Positions 1 through 8,060 of a stretch of DNA of 64,000 bases are shown here, piece after piece (the first letter of the stretch is position 1; each line of letters begins with the position of its first letter). The stretch comes from Leucothrix arctica (GTDB lineage Bacteria > Pseudomonadota > Gammaproteobacteria > Thiotrichales > Thiotrichaceae), in assembly GCF_003172895.1 (NCBI RefSeq), contig NZ_QGKL01000029.1, positions 269,412 through 333,411 on the forward strand. Reading direction: 5' to 3'. Made by a program: the position numbers and the translations under genes. The notes beneath the pieces were generated by a model. It was not told the DNA's origin. It saw only the letters and a program-made list of their open reading frames with translations, and searched no databases.

Positions 1-367
1 TAGTGTTATTGCCAAATCGATAGTTTCGTTCAATACGCGCATGAGCATTCAGCGGCAAATTCACAAAACCACGAAAGCGCACCTGCCTTAATCTCACTCG
101 CTTATTTTTAGGCACATGAATATGCATTGCCAACCTACATCGACGAACTAGCTGACCAGGTTTAACGCTAAAAGCAGCAAAGTAATCATCAAAAACCGAG
201 TTAATAGCACCCTTGTTTGGTGTCATACTGACCGACACAGATCCCTTAGGACAACCATTACCCACATACTTGATATCGGTTAGTTTCACATGAGGCTGCA
301 TAGCACTCACCCCGACTGATGTAAGTAAGCAGCCTATGGCTGCTGTTGTTATAAATAGATACTTCAA
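1..367 (-). CDS. Secreted DUF4360-like protein (partial, C-terminus beyond window)
   Basis: The minus-strand frame is open from a TTG at 367 to the window edge. TTG is chosen because AAGGAGAGGGG lies just upstream of it. The first 22 residues form a Sec signal peptide ending near SVGVSA. The mature part has GNGCPKGS followed by a second Cys in RRCRLAMHI. This is the two-cysteine pattern shared with the DUF4360 protein at 1021-1692, so the two look like paralogs. The family is secreted and of unknown function; a structural or surface role is only a guess. The frame is too short for a complete family member because it runs off the window. Confidence 0.6.
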   Translation of the reverse strand, partial: MKYLFITTAAIGCLLTSVGVSAMQPHVKLTDIKYVGNGCPKGSVSVSMTPNKGAINSVFDDYFAAFSVKPGQLVRRCRLAMHIHVPKNKRVRLRQVRFRGFVNLPLNAHARIERNYRFGNNT

Positions 368-420
368 GGATCCCCTCTCCTTAATCACAAATGGCTGCAC
401 TCAAAGTGAGTGTTTAATAT

Positions 421-744
421 TTAGTCATATTTTTTTCTAAAAAGGTTCAGATCTGACTTTTTAAGTTTTATTTTTAAAGCTTTCGCTTCTTGAGGCGTAA
501 TATTCTGATCCTTACTGTACTGAAGATAAAGCTTTCGAATTTCTGCTAACTCTTTCTTCAAAGAAGTTTGCTCAGAGTGATTTATTTGACCCGCTTTTCT
601 AGCACCGTCAACGGCACTACCTAACTTCGCAATTTCCTTCTGATAATCAATGCCTGCTGATTTAGCAACTGCTGATCCTGACACTATTATCATCGCAGCC
701 ACTAACAAGTTTTTTACCAATTTATTCACATTCATATTAGCCAT
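421..744 (-). CDS. Small secreted helical protein, unknown function
   Basis: This 107-residue protein begins with a Sec signal peptide (hydrophobic stretch about residues 11-26, ending SGSAVAKSA). The rest is charged and predicted helical, with a Lys-rich C-terminus and no cysteines. The start could be the first ATG (744) or the fourth codon ATG (735); AAAAGGCATAGG upstream fits either. It lies between two DUF4360-type genes on the same strand, so it may belong to the same exported set. I do not recognise a family. Confidence 0.55.
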   Translation of the reverse strand: MANMNVNKLVKNLLVAAMIIVSGSAVAKSAGIDYQKEIAKLGSAVDGARKAGQINHSEQTSLKKELAEIRKLYLQYSKDQNITPQEAKALKIKLKKSDLNLFRKKYD

Positions 745-1020
745 CCTATGCCTTTTGCAACTTTCATTTGAACCATGGAAGTGGTTCTAACGTCGAGCTG
801 ATGATTGTTTAATGATGCCTTCACACCACTAGGTTAAGATTTGACAGTTTTTTTGCCAAACCAATAGCTACTGAAGCTTCTACTTCGTGTACCGCTGAAG
901 ATCCTTCTTCTTGGTACAGTGAGTCGTCTTTACCAGTGCTACTATAATGTAATGCGAAATTAGGATTTAAAAAGGCTCATAAAATATCGAATAAATAACT
1001 TATTCGATTCATGAAGAACC

Positions 1021-1692
1021 CTAATCGCAAACCACGTAGTCTAAATAATAATCAAACTGCGCTGAGCTTTTGAAATCAAGTGAGTCAACTGCAATAAAAG
1101 CTGTTTCGCCATCATGGGGGACTGAGGCATACAGCGATGTTTTACTACGGAATATCACATCCTGACCACATTCAGACAAAGAACCACCATAAGCACCTAA
1201 GCGATCAGGTAGTTCTACCTCTAAATTTTCTAACTTTCCAGACCAACTATCTTGAAACGTTTCACTCTTACCACCTGAGAAAAAGTACTGTCGGGTAAAC
1301 TCTGCAAGTGAGCCTTCTGTAAGGTCTACGGCCAAGCGATAGTCCGCATCCATCAAAATAGCTCTATACCCTTCTGGAATATCCAACGATATTGCGATAT
1401 CACATTTGGAACGATTGACTAAACCAGAGCCATCACCGGCATCCACAATATAATCATCAAGTAATACTGAAATACTTTTTTTATCCGGTGAAACAATCAT
1501 GTCACCAGAACCTGCTGGGCAACCAGAGCCTGAAAAAGTCGCACCATTAATTGAGACATCCGAAAAAGGGAGGTCATCATAAGTAAGATCGGTAAACAAC
1601 AAATCTTCAATTTCAATATCAACTGAAACCGTGGCGCTACCATTACAGGCAGCTAAAAAAGCACTCGTTAACAACAGGGGAATGTATTTCAT
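1021..1692 (-). CDS. DUF4360-family lipoprotein
   Basis: The protein has 223 residues. The N-terminus is a lipoprotein signal with lipobox LAAC (Cys16), so it is probably anchored in the outer membrane. The body shows the DUF4360 pattern: GSGCPAGS at about residue 55, a Ser/Asp strand segment, then a Cys in SKCDIAISLDIPEG and a YFFSGG segment. GAGGTTC before the ATG is a good ribosome binding site. It is downstream of the sigma/kinase pair on the same strand with a gap of about 180 bases. Co-transcription is possible but not shown. Biochemical function is unknown. Confidence 0.7.
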   Translation of the reverse strand: MKYIPLLLTSAFLAACNGSATVSVDIEIEDLLFTDLTYDDLPFSDVSINGATFSGSGCPAGSGDMIVSPDKKSISVLLDDYIVDAGDGSGLVNRSKCDIAISLDIPEGYRAILMDADYRLAVDLTEGSLAEFTRQYFFSGGKSETFQDSWSGKLENLEVELPDRLGAYGGSLSECGQDVIFRSKTSLYASVPHDGETAFIAVDSLDFKSSAQFDYYLDYVVCD

Positions 1693-1872
1693 TTTTGAAC
1701 CTCAATCTTTAGTATAATTTTTATTACGTAACGTCATTGTTACTAATCTCGCTTAACCACTTTGCTACAAATACAGCAAAAGTAGCGGCGGCTTCTTATA
1801 CTTTCATTGACACCAACACGCATCAAAGGTTCTAAACCTGAGCAGTCAAACCCTACACTCACTAGTAATTTC

Positions 1873-4224
1873 CTAGTCACTTTCAATAGAAACAGCACGT
1901 AACGGAAACACTATTAACTCTGGGTTTTCACAATCTAACTGTTGCTCTAATGTTAATTTCTCATTTGATAAACGTCGGTTACGGTCTTCCAGGCGTCTTG
2001 CACTAGGGTGTTTTTCTAATAACTCTTCACCCCTGAGTAACACCTTATCTCTCAATGACTGAGCGGTCACAGCATCGCCTTGAGATAGCGCAATACAGGC
2101 CTGCATACTCTCAACCCGATTCACTAATGAAATCATACGTGTATCGGATGACTCTTCTCTCAAGCGCACCCGCTGATATTCTCGAAGTGCTGCCGCTAAG
2201 TTATTTGATTTTAAGGCGATATAACCACGTTGCTCACGATAAAAAGCTCTCAAGAAACTTATTTCTTTCAACGCTTCTTTTGTAGATCTATCAAGCCTTT
2301 CTTTCCTTTCAATCTCTTTGCCTAATGCTGACTCACTCAAACCTTCTAAGTACTTCTCTTCATCCTCTTTACTCCTTTTAGGTGGCATAGGAATAGCAGA
2401 CACTCGAGTAATCAGCTCAAAAGCTTTATCTAGAAAGACTTCGGCTCCGGCAAAGTTTTTTGCCAATAAATTAGCTTGGGAAAAATACAACAAGTCTTGC
2501 GTGTAATCGATAACATAACTACGCCCTTTTGAATCAAAAGGAATCGCTTCAAAATCTTGTTCAAGCTGGCGAATCTTCTCAAGACCACGAGGCCGAGAAC
2601 TGGTATATGTTTCAATCTCTGCAACCAGTCGCTTCGCACGCAACAGATGAACATCGACTAAAGCTCGATTAATTGAGTCATCCACTGACTCACCTATTAC
2701 ACCTTCAATCCCACTTTCCTGCATGTAAGACTTAATTTGACCCAGTTGCTCAATCGCACCACCTAAATAACCGAGCGCATCAATATTAAATTCGCGACTA
2801 AGGTAGAGTGGATGGCCTTCTAACTGAGCAAGGCGCACATAACCATCTGACAGAACGAAAGCAGCGGGTATATTGTTCGGCGCCGCCTCAACTGTTTTAG
2901 TAATATTTTTAATCGCCAAACCCGTTAGCTCAGCCTGAATATCAATAGAAGGTTGAGTACGACTCAGTACTTCCGCCAGATCTGTGCTTACTTGCTTTGC
3001 TGCAGCGGCTGCATCGGCATTAAACTCAAAGGCTTTATGCTCACTCCAGTAATAAGACCCGGCGCCAGCAAATAGGGCAAAAGCCAATAAAGAAGCCCAG
3101 AAATTTCTATTTCTACTGAGGTTTTTTGTAACGGTGTATAGTTGCCAATTTTTTCCCCCACTGACCGCTTCAACAGGTCGTTCATGTAACCAGTTCTGTA
3201 AATCAGCAGCTAACAGTTGCGCGCTTTGATATCGATCACTTGGCGCTTCTGAGGTCGCTTTCTTAATAATCATCCGCAACTCACGCGAATCTATTAACGC
3301 TAGCAGCTGTTCAATATTAGTTTGTTTGTAACGCTTCTTAACCAGTAACTCTGTTGCAATTCTCGGTAATGCACCTCCGATCAGTAACTGTCCGAGAATA
3401 ATACCTAGACTATAAACATCATCAGTAACATGGGGAGGTAAGTGTTCTTGTCGTTGAGGACTCGCGTATTCAGGTGTCAGTGCTTGCGACTGAACCTCGT
3501 CTTTTTGGCGGTCTTGCGTTCTGATCAATGACTGAGAGATACCGAAATCAAGCAACTTCAAAATACCATTTTCAGTTACTAATATGTTGGCAGGCTTTAA
3601 GTCACAGTGAATAACACCCTGTTGATGTGCTTGGTTCGTCACCTCACACAGCGTGCAAAACAGCTCAATAATGCCTCGTTTATCCAAACCTTTAGCGATG
3701 TTATAAAGGTCTATTGCCTTTCCTTCAACAAGCTCCATTACTAGGTAGGGAAAACCCTCTTCCAACGTCCCACCATCAAGTAATGTCACAATATTAGGGT
3801 GCTCAAGATTCGCTAGTGTTTGACGCTCTCGACGAAACAGATCGGCTTCAACATTACCTAGCTCAACCACTTTGACGGCGACTCGTTGCTGATATTCACC
3901 GTCTACACGGTCTGCGGAATAGACACGCCCCATCCCACCTTTTGCAATCTCTTCGACAACTTGGTAACTACCCAAACGACGCCCAGACAAATCCGGACAG
4001 GCAGCAATACCAGTCAGATCGGGTGACTCTGAAAGAAAATCTTCTGAAGAGACGTGAGCCTCTAATAGAGTTTGAACTTCCGTGTATATCTCATCTCGCC
4101 CTTCACACTTTGCTTGAAGCCAAGTGTCACGCTGATTGAGGGGTAGATCCAGCGCGTCGAAGAATAAATCTTCAATTTCAGCGAAATAACCAGGTTTTAC
4201 TGGTTCATTTCCTTGTACAGCCAT
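1873..4224 (-). CDS. Membrane Ser/Thr protein kinase (PknB-like) with periplasmic C-terminal region
   Basis: The 783-residue protein has a cytoplasmic kinase domain at about residues 87-345: glycine loop AKGGMGRVY (94-102), ATP Lys118, catalytic loop HCDLKPAN (206-213) and DFG at 226-228. The catalytic-loop Arg of the usual HRD is Cys here, so it is a non-RD kinase whose activation may not need activation-loop phosphorylation. One membrane helix (about 375-393) precedes a 390-residue helical, TPR-like region predicted outside the cytoplasm. Its start lies inside the last 28 bases of the sigma factor gene at 4197-4724, implying translational coupling. Family knowledge suggests the kinase modifies the partner sigma factor or its regulator; the sequence does not prove this. 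Confidence 0.88.
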   Translation of the reverse strand: MAVQGNEPVKPGYFAEIEDLFFDALDLPLNQRDTWLQAKCEGRDEIYTEVQTLLEAHVSSEDFLSESPDLTGIAACPDLSGRRLGSYQVVEEIAKGGMGRVYSADRVDGEYQQRVAVKVVELGNVEADLFRRERQTLANLEHPNIVTLLDGGTLEEGFPYLVMELVEGKAIDLYNIAKGLDKRGIIELFCTLCEVTNQAHQQGVIHCDLKPANILVTENGILKLLDFGISQSLIRTQDRQKDEVQSQALTPEYASPQRQEHLPPHVTDDVYSLGIILGQLLIGGALPRIATELLVKKRYKQTNIEQLLALIDSRELRMIIKKATSEAPSDRYQSAQLLAADLQNWLHERPVEAVSGGKNWQLYTVTKNLSRNRNFWASLLAFALFAGAGSYYWSEHKAFEFNADAAAAAKQVSTDLAEVLSRTQPSIDIQAELTGLAIKNITKTVEAAPNNIPAAFVLSDGYVRLAQLEGHPLYLSREFNIDALGYLGGAIEQLGQIKSYMQESGIEGVIGESVDDSINRALVDVHLLRAKRLVAEIETYTSSRPRGLEKIRQLEQDFEAIPFDSKGRSYVIDYTQDLLYFSQANLLAKNFAGAEVFLDKAFELITRVSAIPMPPKRSKEDEEKYLEGLSESALGKEIERKERLDRSTKEALKEISFLRAFYREQRGYIALKSNNLAAALREYQRVRLREESSDTRMISLVNRVESMQACIALSQGDAVTAQSLRDKVLLRGEELLEKHPSARRLEDRNRRLSNEKLTLEQQLDCENPELIVFPLRAVSIESD

Positions 4225-4724
4225 GCCTTAGCCATAGTCCATTTGCGCTTTACGGTTGATAGGGATATCTCAAGAACATCGGAAATTTCTTCATTACTCA
4301 TACCAGAAAAGAATCGCAATTCAACGACTTTTACTTGTACAGGATCCAATGTTTCTAAGCGTATTAGTAACTCATCCAATAACAGAACATCCATGTCTGT
4401 TTCAGCTTGGAAGTCATCAATACCTTCTATTAAAGTGACTGGTACTTGTCCGCCACCTCGCTTTGCTGCGTTTTTAGTTCTCGCATGAGAGACCAATATT
4501 TGTCTTACACAGTTTCCACATACTGCTAAAAAGTGCTGCTTATCATTAAAAATCATACCCTCTTCAGAGCTCATCTTTAAGTAAGCTTCGTTCACCAATG
4601 CTGTTGGGCATAACGTATGATTCGAACGCTCTCGCGACATCTGTATTGCTGCTAACCGCTTAATCTCGGGATACAGCGTTTCCAGCAGCTTTGAGTGATG
4701 TTCAGATTGAGCAAATAAATCCAT
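4197..4724 (-). CDS. ECF-type RNA polymerase sigma factor (TIGR02999-like), paired with a Ser/Thr kinase
   Basis: This 175-residue protein resembles the sigma-70 factors that occur next to Ser/Thr kinases (TIGR02999, ECF43-like). The N-terminal sigma2-like part contains TALVNEAYLKM. The C-terminal sigma4 helix-turn-helix is at about residues 125-165, with EISDVLEISLSTVKRKW. There is no anti-sigma gene beside it. Its 3' end overlaps the kinase start, so the two are almost certainly one operon, and kinase control in place of a classical anti-sigma factor is the likely logic. Targets are unknown; the secreted proteins downstream are candidates. Confidence 0.85.
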   Translation of the reverse strand: MDLFAQSEHHSKLLETLYPEIKRLAAIQMSRERSNHTLCPTALVNEAYLKMSSEEGMIFNDKQHFLAVCGNCVRQILVSHARTKNAAKRGGGQVPVTLIEGIDDFQAETDMDVLLLDELLIRLETLDPVQVKVVELRFFSGMSNEEISDVLEISLSTVKRKWTMAKAWLYKEMNQ

Positions 4725-4918
4725 ATCGGTCTGTTTCCTTGAAAGCCTTCAAATTGGGTATTAGAGACTCTTCAAAAATTTTTAACACAAAAGATGACAC
4801 AAGCCTCAAACATAGCAACTCCATTAAGAAAGCTCCAATTAAAAGCGTCTGACGCTCAAAAAACGTTCTAAATAAAATTAAATATTGGACAACTTGATTA
4901 AACTACAAACAAATAATT

Positions 4919-5341
4919 CTATTCTCCAGCTTTTTTAATAGTGTAACCATGTGTAATCTCAGCCGCTTTCTCTAACATTTTAGAGGCCGAACAATATTTT
5001 TCTGCAGAAAGGCTCACCGCTCGCGAGACACGCGCCTCTGATAGATCACTCCCTTCTACGGTAAATTGAAGATGTATTTTGGTGAATACTTTAGGCACTG
5101 TGTCTGATCGTTCTGCACTGACTTCAACCTGACAGTCAGTTATGTTTTGACGTGCTTTTTGCAAGATCAAAACAACGTCAAATGACGCACAGCCTCCAAG
5201 GCCAAGCAATAACATCTCCATTGGACGAATACCAAGGTCGCGCCCACCTACTTCAGGTGAACCATCCATGACAACGGAGTGACCACTGCCTGACTCGCCA
5301 ACAAAACTCATATGGTCTAACCATTTAACACGTGCTCTCAT
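4919..5341 (-). CDS. OsmC/YhfA-family protein
   Basis: The 140-residue protein has the OsmC fold signature with both redox cysteines: Cys51 in LGLGGCASFDV and Cys117 in EKYCSASKML. Family members reduce organic hydroperoxides or have related thiol roles. The length and GGCASFDV motif fit the YhfA branch, whose substrate is unclear. The start codon overlaps the gshB stop by four bases (ATGA), so the genes are translationally coupled. Pairing with glutathione synthesis supports a thiol or oxidative-stress role. Confidence 0.85.
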   Translation of the reverse strand: MRARVKWLDHMSFVGESGSGHSVVMDGSPEVGGRDLGIRPMEMLLLGLGGCASFDVVLILQKARQNITDCQVEVSAERSDTVPKVFTKIHLQFTVEGSDLSEARVSRAVSLSAEKYCSASKMLEKAAEITHGYTIKKAGE

Positions 5342-6303
5342 ACTACATTCTCCAATTTCTTCTCTACCACATCCATTAACATACCCGCGATATTGGCCGA
5401 GTAAATTGTATCCAACTCACGTATACAGGTCGGACTAGTGACATTAATTTCTGTCATATAGTCACCTATAACGTCTAAACCAACGAAGCTTAGCCCCATC
5501 TCTTTAAGTGTTGGACCAACAGCAGCACAAATTTCTCTATCTCTTTCTGTGAGCGCTACACCCTTAGAGGTCGCACCTGCCGCCAAGTTCCCTCGGCTCT
5601 CACCTTCTGCAGGTATTCTAGCCAGAGCATAGTCAAAGGGTACGCCGTCGACCAACAAAATTCTTTTATCACCCTGTTTAAATTCAGGTAAAAAGCGTTG
5701 GGCCATTGCCGTCACAGTCCCTTGATGAGTAATGGTTTCGAGTATCACGCTACGGTTTTGATCACCTTCACGTATCTGGAAAATCATTGAACCACCCATC
5801 CCATCCAGCGGCTTCACAACAATATGCTTATGTTTCTCATGGAACGCTTTAATTAGCCCCATATCACGACTAACCAATGTTTCAGGTGCAAAGTCAGGAA
5901 ACCAAGTAGTGAATAGCTTTTCATTGCAACTGCGAATACTAGAAGGCTTATTTAAGACCAAGCATCCCTGCTTCTCTGCTAGCTCTAGTAAGTAAGTACT
6001 ATAAATGTACTCCATATCAAAAGGAGGATCTTTACGCATTATTACGCAATCTAGGTCACCCATCTTTTGAGTGTGTGCTTCGATGTAATCAAACCAATGA
6101 TCATTATTGTCGTGTAGCGTTACTGTTTGGCTACGGCAAAAAACATCACCACCCTCAACGTACATATCTGACTGCTGTATATAATGAACATCCCAACCGC
6201 GACGTTGAGCTTCTAGCATCATGGCAAATGAGCTATCTTTGTAAGGCTTGATTGATTCGATGGGATCCATCACAAACCCAATACTGATCGACTGACTAGA
6301 CAT
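5338..6303 (-). CDS. gshB: Glutathione synthetase
   Basis: At 321 residues this matches the usual length of prokaryotic glutathione synthetase, which joins gamma-glutamylcysteine to glycine using ATP. Recognisable features are the N-terminal GFVMDPIESIKPYKDS, the MRKDPPFDMEYIY segment, the ATP-grasp loop VVKPLDGMGGSMIF, and the C-terminal EINVTSPT that binds metal. A promoter-like TACAAT lies 33 bases upstream, immediately after a leftward terminator, so gshB appears to start a two-gene operon with the OsmC-like gene. gshA is not in the window. Confidence 0.96.
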   Translation of the reverse strand: MSSQSISIGFVMDPIESIKPYKDSSFAMMLEAQRRGWDVHYIQQSDMYVEGGDVFCRSQTVTLHDNNDHWFDYIEAHTQKMGDLDCVIMRKDPPFDMEYIYSTYLLELAEKQGCLVLNKPSSIRSCNEKLFTTWFPDFAPETLVSRDMGLIKAFHEKHKHIVVKPLDGMGGSMIFQIREGDQNRSVILETITHQGTVTAMAQRFLPEFKQGDKRILLVDGVPFDYALARIPAEGESRGNLAAGATSKGVALTERDREICAAVGPTLKEMGLSFVGLDVIGDYMTEINVTSPTCIRELDTIYSANIAGMLMDVVEKKLENVV

Positions 6304-6335
6304 AGACGACGTCCGGTTTCATTAGAGAATGGGGG

Positions 6336-6364
6336 ATTGTAGTCGCTATGCAGGCAAAAAAAAA
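6336..6364 (-). promoter_or_regulatory. Putative gshB promoter
   Basis: On the minus strand TACAAT (6336-6341) is preceded 17 bases upstream by a run of T (6359-6364) that could act as a weak -35. The T run is also the U tract of the terminator at 6356-6382. gshB begins at 6303, so the leader would be about 27 bases. This is a pattern match only. Confidence 0.35.
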
Positions 6365-6382
6365 GCGAACCAAAGGTCCGCT
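6356..6382 (-). terminator. Rho-independent terminator, leftward, of an unannotated transcript
   Basis: Read on the minus strand this is an 8-bp stem (AGCGGACC/GGTTCGCT, one G-U pair) with a 3-base loop followed by nine T residues, a textbook intrinsic terminator. It sits upstream of gshB and downstream of no convincing minus-strand protein gene. Confidence 0.75.
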
Positions 6383-6540
6383 GAAAGTTGCGAGGGAGAT
6401 GATGTATTCATTCGACTGATGTAATCCAATGAATAAAACTGTACTATTCGGTGATTTGGGATATTAGTGATTCGACCTATTATCCTTCCGAATGTACCCA
6501 TTGAGTGGGAGCAGTTAATTATTCGGTTCAAAAATATGTT
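6356..6540 (-). ncRNA. Candidate small RNA upstream of gshB
   Basis: The strong leftward terminator at 6356-6382 implies a transcript running through this 403-base gap (6304-6706). The only leftward frame (61 codons) reads through the terminator stem and has no clear ribosome binding site, so an RNA product is more likely than a protein. The RNA would contain GGA triplets at the start of several short unpaired stretches, including in the terminator stem. The 5' end and promoter are not resolved, so the right boundary is approximate. It could instead be an attenuated leader. The remainder of the gap, to 6706, shows no other feature. Confidence 0.3.
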
Positions 6541-6706
6541 AAATTAATTTCTTTTCTGTCGTGAAAGAGTCGAACTGATCGGCTACTAGACTAACGAACA
6601 GAAACCTAATAATTGATGAGTGGGCTACTCAACACTTCTTCCCAATAGATGATACGAATTGAAATGAACTTTATGTCAATCCATAACTACTACACGACTG
6701 AAAGCA

Positions 6707-7294
6707 GTGCTGAAAGAGAATAAAAATAATCCGAAGACGGATGATCGTACCGAAGACACTGAGCTACTAAAGCTTATAGACGCGGGTGATCGAAATGCCT
6801 TTTCAACGCTGTACTTGAAGTACCAACCGCGCTTTTTGAAATATTGCACACGCGTTCTAAAAAACGACGTAGCATTAGCAGCGGACATTGTTGACGAAGC
6901 AATGATAGAGATTTGGAAGTCTGCAGGTAATTTTGCAGGTAAGTCTCTTCCGTCAACATGGATGTACTCCATAATGCGTTTCCGATTAATCGGCTATCTG
7001 CGTAAGAACAAGGAAATCCTCCTTGAAGACGACACAGCAGCAATTAATATGGAAGACACTGCTTTAAGGCCCGATGAAGAGCTAGAACTCAGCCAAACGA
7101 ACAGTTCGTTGGTTAAGCAACTTGGACAGCTAAGTGATAAACACCGTGAAGTATTAGAACTGGTGTATTTCAAAGAGCTTTCCGTAAAAGAAGTTGCACT
7201 GACTTTAGACATATCAGAAGGAACAGTTAAAACACGCATGTTTTATGCGAGAAAGCATTTGAAAGAGATACTCACTCAGAAAGGGAATCTCTAG
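6707..7294 (+). CDS. ECF RNA polymerase sigma factor (RpoE-like)
   Basis: This is a 195-residue sigma-70 ECF factor. Region 2 is about residues 24-92 (DAGDRNAFSTLYLKYQPRF and the TWMYSIMRFRLIGYLR helix). Region 4 is about 130-185, with helix-turn-helix SVKEVALTLDISEGTVKTRM. The only in-frame start before the sigma2 domain is GTG at 6707, with a weak ribosome binding site. The anti-sigma gene follows after 10 bases. The sigma factor probably directs RNA polymerase to envelope-related promoters and is held at the membrane by its partner; this follows from family knowledge. Confidence 0.92.
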   Translation: MLKENKNNPKTDDRTEDTELLKLIDAGDRNAFSTLYLKYQPRFLKYCTRVLKNDVALAADIVDEAMIEIWKSAGNFAGKSLPSTWMYSIMRFRLIGYLRKNKEILLEDDTAAINMEDTALRPDEELELSQTNSSLVKQLGQLSDKHREVLELVYFKELSVKEVALTLDISEGTVKTRMFYARKHLKEILTQKGNL

Positions 7295-7304
7295 GTCAAC
7301 TTAT

Positions 7305-8060
7305 ATGAAGACGACAACAAAGCAAGAAGTCATCAATTTGCTAGCTTGGTATAACCTTGGCAAGTTATCTGATGACGAAAAGAATATGGTCGAAAGTGCC
7401 CTGAAAGAAGATCCTTCTTTAAGAGAGCAACTTGCAATCGAAAAATCAATGACTGCACTTATCAAGGAAGATAAAACGCTTCTAGATCAGTCATTATTTG
7501 AAGATAGTCAAAGTCGCCTTGACGGTGTACTGGCTAAGATTGACCTATTAGAAGGTACTCAAGCAGCAACTAAGCCAGTTGTTGCTAAAAAAGCAGCGGT
7601 TGCAACCGAGGCAAAACAGAGCTTCTTCGCACAATTAAAAGCTAAGTTTGATGACTTATTAGCAAGTAGCTCACACAGCTTCACATATGCTGTCTTTGCT
7701 GCACTAACTGTCGTTCAACTAGGCCTACTAGTGTTCTTCATCGTTCCATCTGTTAATATGGAAGCTGAAGGTGAATACTATACTGCTAGTGCTGACACTC
7801 AGGTCGTAAATGACCCTGTGCAAAACGTAGCAGTAGAAGGTGGAACCGTTCTAATAATTGGTATGCAAGGTCATATTAGACTTGATGGCATTACTAGCTT
7901 ATCAAGTGATGTTAAAATTGACCTTTTACCTAGTGCTAGTGGATACTACCGAGTTCGCGTTAATAAGAAATTATCGAACATAGAACTTCAGGAACTAAAG
8001 AATGAGCTGTCGAAAAAACATGGAGTCATCCAATTCATTGGTGAAGAATCTACTTTCTAA
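7305..8060 (+). CDS. Single-pass membrane anti-sigma factor with subtilase-propeptide-like C-terminal domain
   Basis: The 251-residue protein has an acidic N-terminal helical domain (residues 1-85) of the anti-sigma type but without the zinc-binding His and Cys residues. A Lys/Ala linker and one membrane helix at about 127-148 follow. The periplasmic end (about 180-251) has an alpha-beta pattern, with GYYRVRV, then ELQELKNELSKKHGVIQFIGEE. This looks like the I9-type propeptide domain of secreted subtilases. The next gene encodes such a protease, overlapping this one by 59 bases. That suggests the domain is a docking or inhibitory site for the protease, but this is inference. Confidence 0.75.
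   Translation: MKTTTKQEVINLLAWYNLGKLSDDEKNMVESALKEDPSLREQLAIEKSMTALIKEDKTLLDQSLFEDSQSRLDGVLAKIDLLEGTQAATKPVVAKKAAVATEAKQSFFAQLKAKFDDLLASSSHSFTYAVFAALTVVQLGLLVFFIVPSVNMEAEGEYYTASADTQVVNDPVQNVAVEGGTVLIIGMQGHIRLDGITSLSSDVKIDLLPSASGYYRVRVNKKLSNIELQELKNELSKKHGVIQFIGEESTF

Noticed and set aside
6346..6531. 61-codon minus-strand frame upstream of gshB
   Set aside because: It runs through a strong terminator hairpin and lacks a start signal.
6356..6540. RsmY/CsrB-type RNA upstream of gshB
   Set aside because: A few GGA triplets are present, but not the repeated hairpin-loop arrangement of CsrA-binding RNAs.
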